Shown here piece by piece: positions 14,569 through 17,064 of a stretch of 17,064 nucleotides of DNA. Source of the DNA: Deltaproteobacteria bacterium. Its GTDB lineage: Bacteria > Desulfobacterota > Binatia > UBA9968. The stretch covers positions 1 through 17,064 of the forward strand of contig JAERMN010000020.1 of assembly GCA_016844625.1 (NCBI GenBank), read 5' to 3'. The translations under genes and the position numbers were made by a program. Positions within the stretch are counted from its first letter, which is position 1. Each line of letters starts with the position of its first letter. Below the pieces are notes generated by a model. That model saw only the letters and a list, made by a program, of their open reading frames with translations. It ran no database searches and was not told the origin of the DNA.

Positions 14569-14623
14569 AAAACGGGTCGGTCGACGGTGGTCGGAAGTGT
14601 TCGGCGCGGCGGCCCGTTTTTGG
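14569..14623 (+). terminator. Terminator-like stem-loop after nrdJ
   Basis: AAAACGGG (14569-14576) pairs with CCCGTTTT (14613-14620), followed by a further T. The 36-base GC-rich loop region can fold within itself. It starts 26 bases after the nrdJ stop. This is a plausible intrinsic terminator with a long branched head. Confidence 0.6.
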
Positions 14624-14872
14624 TTCATTTGAGAGAGACGTAGTCCTGAGCCAAATTATACCAGCGCTGAATTCGAGCCGCGCGAAATGTACCCCAATTA
14701 GCACGGGTTTCTAATCGTCGATATTGATTCCTGAGCATGAGATACGCTCCACTGACACCGGCCGAGCGTAGCGAAAGATGTTTTGTGTGCGGACCTGACC
14801 CTTTGCACTCCCCGACCAAAACTGTCTCCCGGCGCGATGCCCGATATCCAAACAGATTGAACTGAATGGGAG
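14624..14872. other. Gene-free stretch ahead of the J-like gene
   Basis: About 250 bp with no recognised gene or strong promoter. A minus-strand frame at 14625-14819 (64 codons, ending QRWYNLAQDYVSLK) reads somewhat like protein. It has no family I can name, and may be the remnant of a mobile element end. The leader of the next gene should lie here. Confidence 0.35.
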
Positions 14873-14878
14873 ATGGCG

Positions 14879-16072
14879 ATGGCGAGCGAACAGATTTCGT
14901 TATTCGAGGACAGCGTGGGGCGCTTGGAACCAGAGTCCGCGGGCCTGACGTTGGTTTCGCCGCGCGGCCGGCCGCTGACGAAGGCCCAGCAGACTTTTAA
15001 TCGTCTGGTCGAAAGTATCCAAGCTCTCCGGTTGAAAATCGAGCGCGAGACCCGGCGGCTCGACGATGCTCTTGCCTACTATGGCGAGCACCTTCATCCG
15101 CGACTGCGGCGTCAAACGGAATTGCGGAAGGGACTCGTGCGGGCACTCGCGGCCTTCTTGGACGACAAGCGCCTGAAGGCGAAAAGCGCGCTTTCAACGT
15201 TGCGCCAGGTCATCGCAAACCAGCTGCAAGGAATCCTTTTCGAGGAGGGCTCGTTATCGGACGGCGACCTTCGGGCGCTGTTCGAGCGCGTCCACGGACG
15301 CGGTTTCGAAGAAGTTGAACGCGAGGAGATGGAGGAGGCGCGCCAGCAAATCGAATCGGTGTTTAGCGATCTTGGCATCGAGATCGACCTTTCAGACATC
15401 AAGCCCGGAATGAGGGAGGAGACCTTGGCCGCCAAGGCCGCCGAAATGGCGGATCGTTTCCGGCAGAGTGCTGAAGAAAAATGGCAGTCGTCCAGCCGGC
15501 CACGCAAGACTCAACGCCAGATGGAAAAGGAAGAACGCCAGAGACAGGCCGAGGATCTCCGCAAAAAAACGGTTGCGACAATCTACAAGCAGCTTGCCAG
15601 GGTACTGCATCCCGATCTCGAACTCGATGCCGCGCGCAGGGGGCAAAAAGAAGTCCTCATGCAGGAACTCACCGTTGCATACCGCAACAACGACATGCAC
15701 ACGCTGCTTCGGCTTGAGATGGAATGGATTCAGCGTGAAGAAGGCGACATCGAACGTCTGACGGACGAGAAACTGGCCATCTACAATCAGACGCTGAAAG
15801 AACAGGTTCAAAACCTAGAACGGGAACTTCACGATCTCCCGTACCATCCGCGCTACCAGCCCATCGCAGTTCCCGACGGGCCGTTCGGCGCCACTATACG
15901 GACCAACGGGCCCGCCGAAGCTCGCGCACTGGACGAGGTCAACGCCAGCATGGAAGCGAGCATTCATGACCTCCAGTCCAAGGATGGGCTTGAAACGCTA
16001 AAGGCGATAATCGGGTCCTATCGCGAGGAGCAGCGCGCCATGAAAAGGGACTCGAGAGACTTTCCCTTCTGA
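14879..16072 (+). CDS. Coiled-coil protein with internal J-domain-like segment
   Basis: The 397-residue, charged, mostly helical protein has no signal peptide or membrane helix. Long heptad-like stretches cover about residues 35-90 and 190-235 (the latter EKEERQRQAEDLRKK). Then comes a segment resembling helices II-III of a J-domain: TIYKQLARVLHPDLELDAARR, with the HPD at 244-246, followed by ELTVAYRNNDMHTLL. J-domains stimulate DnaK-type Hsp70s, which suggests a co-chaperone role. Here the J-like segment is central, not N-terminal, and there is no G/F region or zinc-finger domain. A second coiled region lies at about 288-320. I chose ATG 14879 because GGGAG is 6 bases before it; the ATG at 14873 directly abuts the GGGAG. 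The partner and function are unknown. Confidence 0.65.
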   Translation: MASEQISLFEDSVGRLEPESAGLTLVSPRGRPLTKAQQTFNRLVESIQALRLKIERETRRLDDALAYYGEHLHPRLRRQTELRKGLVRALAAFLDDKRLKAKSALSTLRQVIANQLQGILFEEGSLSDGDLRALFERVHGRGFEEVEREEMEEARQQIESVFSDLGIEIDLSDIKPGMREETLAAKAAEMADRFRQSAEEKWQSSSRPRKTQRQMEKEERQRQAEDLRKKTVATIYKQLARVLHPDLELDAARRGQKEVLMQELTVAYRNNDMHTLLRLEMEWIQREEGDIERLTDEKLAIYNQTLKEQVQNLERELHDLPYHPRYQPIAVPDGPFGATIRTNGPAEARALDEVNASMEASIHDLQSKDGLETLKAIIGSYREEQRAMKRDSRDFPF

Positions 16073-16079
16073 CGCGGAG

Positions 16080-17064
16080 TCAGAAACGGGCATCCAATAA
16101 TTTTCCTGTCAAGTCGTAATTTTGTAGGAACAATAAGCAGGTACGTCCAGATGGAGATGGAGCGGTTCTGCAACCAACTCCGCCAGGGAGCCGACGTAAT
16201 TATCAAACAAGCAAAGCCTGACACGGCCAACAAGTGCCAGTCACTGGCCAAGTCCAAGTGGCTTCAAAAGCAAACCGCTGAGCTTTTGCCGGTAGGATAC
16301 TTCCATCTAGTGTTTACCTTGCCTCATGAATTTAACCGGCTGATTCTCGCCCACAAAAAGATTGTATTAGCTCTGCTTTTTAAAGCCGTCAGTGAAACGC
16401 TGCTGGAGTTTGGCCGGACACGTCTTAAGGGAACCCTTGGGATCATCGCCGTGCTGCATACCTGGGATCAAACTCTCAAAGACCATTTTCATCTGCACTG
16501 TCTGGTTCCCGCCGGCGCTCTATCCTTCGAGCACAGTCGCTGGATATCGGCGCGCAAAAACTTTCTGTTCCCGGTCAAGGCGTTGAGTCGAGTGTTTCGG
16601 GGAAAGTTTCTCGATCGGTTAAAGCAGGCCTGTGATAAAGGAAAAATCCCGCCGGCCGACAACGAGATCAAAGCATCACGCCAAAAGAAGTGGGTGGTCT
16701 ACGCCAAAAAGCCGTTCGGCTCTCCACAGACCGTGCTCGACTACCTCGGCCGCTACACCCACCGCGTGGCGCTCTCCAATGATCGCATTCTCGCAGTCCA
16801 AAATAGTCAGGTCACTCTGAGCTATCGGGATCGCAAAGACGGAAATCGAAAAAAGACGATTCCCCTGGAGGCCCTTGAATTTATCCGCCGCTTTCTCCTC
16901 CACGTCTTGCCCGACGGCTTCATGCGCATCCGTCACTTCGGCTTTCTGGCTAACCGTTCCAAAAAACAAACGCTGGCTCAGTGCCGTAATCTTCTGAAAC
17001 TCGCTCCGGCATTGCCACAAATCCCCAAGCAGTCAGCCATCGACTTGCTGCGGGAACTCACCGG
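16080..17064 (+). mobile_element. IS91-family insertion sequence, left part degenerate, right part outside window
   Basis: It is recognised by its HUH/Y2 transposase. No left terminus is identifiable: the open frame simply begins after the stop of the J-like gene (16070-16072). IS91 elements move by rolling-circle-like replication and have no terminal inverted repeats, so the boundary cannot be set from this sequence. Confidence 0.6.
16151..17064 (+). CDS. IS91-like Y2 transposase lacking its N-terminal zinc finger, C-terminus beyond window
   Basis: The frame encodes 304 residues to the right edge. From about residue 29 it follows the IS91 transposase family: KCQSLAKSKWL, ELLPVGYFHLVFTLPHEFN (45-63), the HUH motif in DHFHLHCLVP (111-120), and the two catalytic tyrosines in Y198-LGR-Y202-THRVALSN. 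HUH and Y2 enzymes nick one DNA strand and hold the 5' end on tyrosine. Normally about 80 residues precede KCQ, including a Cys-rich finger with a CRNRHCPKC-like motif. Here they are replaced by unrelated sequence (DTAN directly before KCQ). The frame is open right back to 16073, and no good ribosome-binding site precedes ATG 16151. The catalytic part looks intact, but the protein is probably non-functional through 5' deletion. Confidence 0.85.
   Translation, partial: MEMERFCNQLRQGADVIIKQAKPDTANKCQSLAKSKWLQKQTAELLPVGYFHLVFTLPHEFNRLILAHKKIVLALLFKAVSETLLEFGRTRLKGTLGIIAVLHTWDQTLKDHFHLHCLVPAGALSFEHSRWISARKNFLFPVKALSRVFRGKFLDRLKQACDKGKIPPADNEIKASRQKKWVVYAKKPFGSPQTVLDYLGRYTHRVALSNDRILAVQNSQVTLSYRDRKDGNRKKTIPLEALEFIRRFLLHVLPDGFMRIRHFGFLANRSKKQTLAQCRNLLKLAPALPQIPKQSAIDLLRELT

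Noticed and set aside
14625..14819. Small minus-strand gene ending QRWYNLAQDYVSLK
   Set aside because: The protein-like flavour is intriguing, but there is no recognised family, and the frame is short and lies next to a terminator; reported only as unexplained sequence.
1..17064. A multi-gene novel defence or biosynthetic system
   Set aside because: The genes are mostly well-known housekeeping or transport families in independent units. The unusual content is in the repeats and the J-like/IS91 end, which is not enough to claim a system.

Overview
The window looks like ordinary chromosome from a Gram-negative bacterium, interrupted by repeats and one transposase. The Gram-negative reading rests on a complete mlaEFDC lipid-transport operon (inner membrane, periplasm, outer membrane). 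Moderately high GC, a B12-dependent ribonucleotide reductase and many catabolic-type enzymes would fit a deltaproteobacterial, Binatota-like or Tectomicrobia-like genome. That placement is an impression from protein style and was not tested.

Layout: (1) 1-713, minus: a luciferase-like flavin monooxygenase running off the left edge. (2) 714-1250: a gene-free stretch ending in a large palindromic repeat and a hairpin. (3) 1252-2726, minus: a two-gene unit, a gamma-carbonic-anhydrase-fold protein followed by a formyltransferase/10-formyl-THF hydrolase-like protein. (4) 2727-3334: a divergent intergenic region with two copies of a dispersed repeat. (5) 3335-4759, plus: an MFS exporter. (6) 4930-7110, minus: an ACMSD-type amidohydrolase and L-2-hydroxyglutarate oxidase (lhgO), 15 bp apart. 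(7) 7273-10019, minus: mlaE-mlaF-mlaD-mlaC. (8) 10143-10955, plus: a TrmN6-like methyltransferase, convergent with a DUF721/DciA-like gene (11085-11546, minus). (9) 11780-14542, plus: class II ribonucleotide reductase nrdJ behind a near-consensus promoter and a pair of NrdR-type boxes, with a terminator downstream. (10) 14879-16072, plus: a coiled-coil protein with an internal J-like HPD motif. (11) From about 16080 to the right edge: an IS91-type (HUH, Y2) transposase lacking its N-terminal zinc-finger part.

The most unusual content is a dispersed element of about 130 bp with up to five hairpins. There are three full copies (2939-3077, 7885-8015, 10952-11081) and one rearranged partial copy (2744-2829). 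All three full copies have the same asymmetric ends (ATAAAC at one, CAACAACAAAT at the other), no terminal inverted repeat and no ORF of their own. One hairpin shows a compensatory base-pair change. Two copies begin exactly on the stop codon of a gene transcribed in the same direction. The copy between mlaD and mlaC appears to have entered in frame (129 bp = 43 codons) between the mlaC start codon and its signal peptide, leaving both genes open. I found no CRISPR array, tRNA or rRNA, and no clear multi-gene defence or biosynthetic system.
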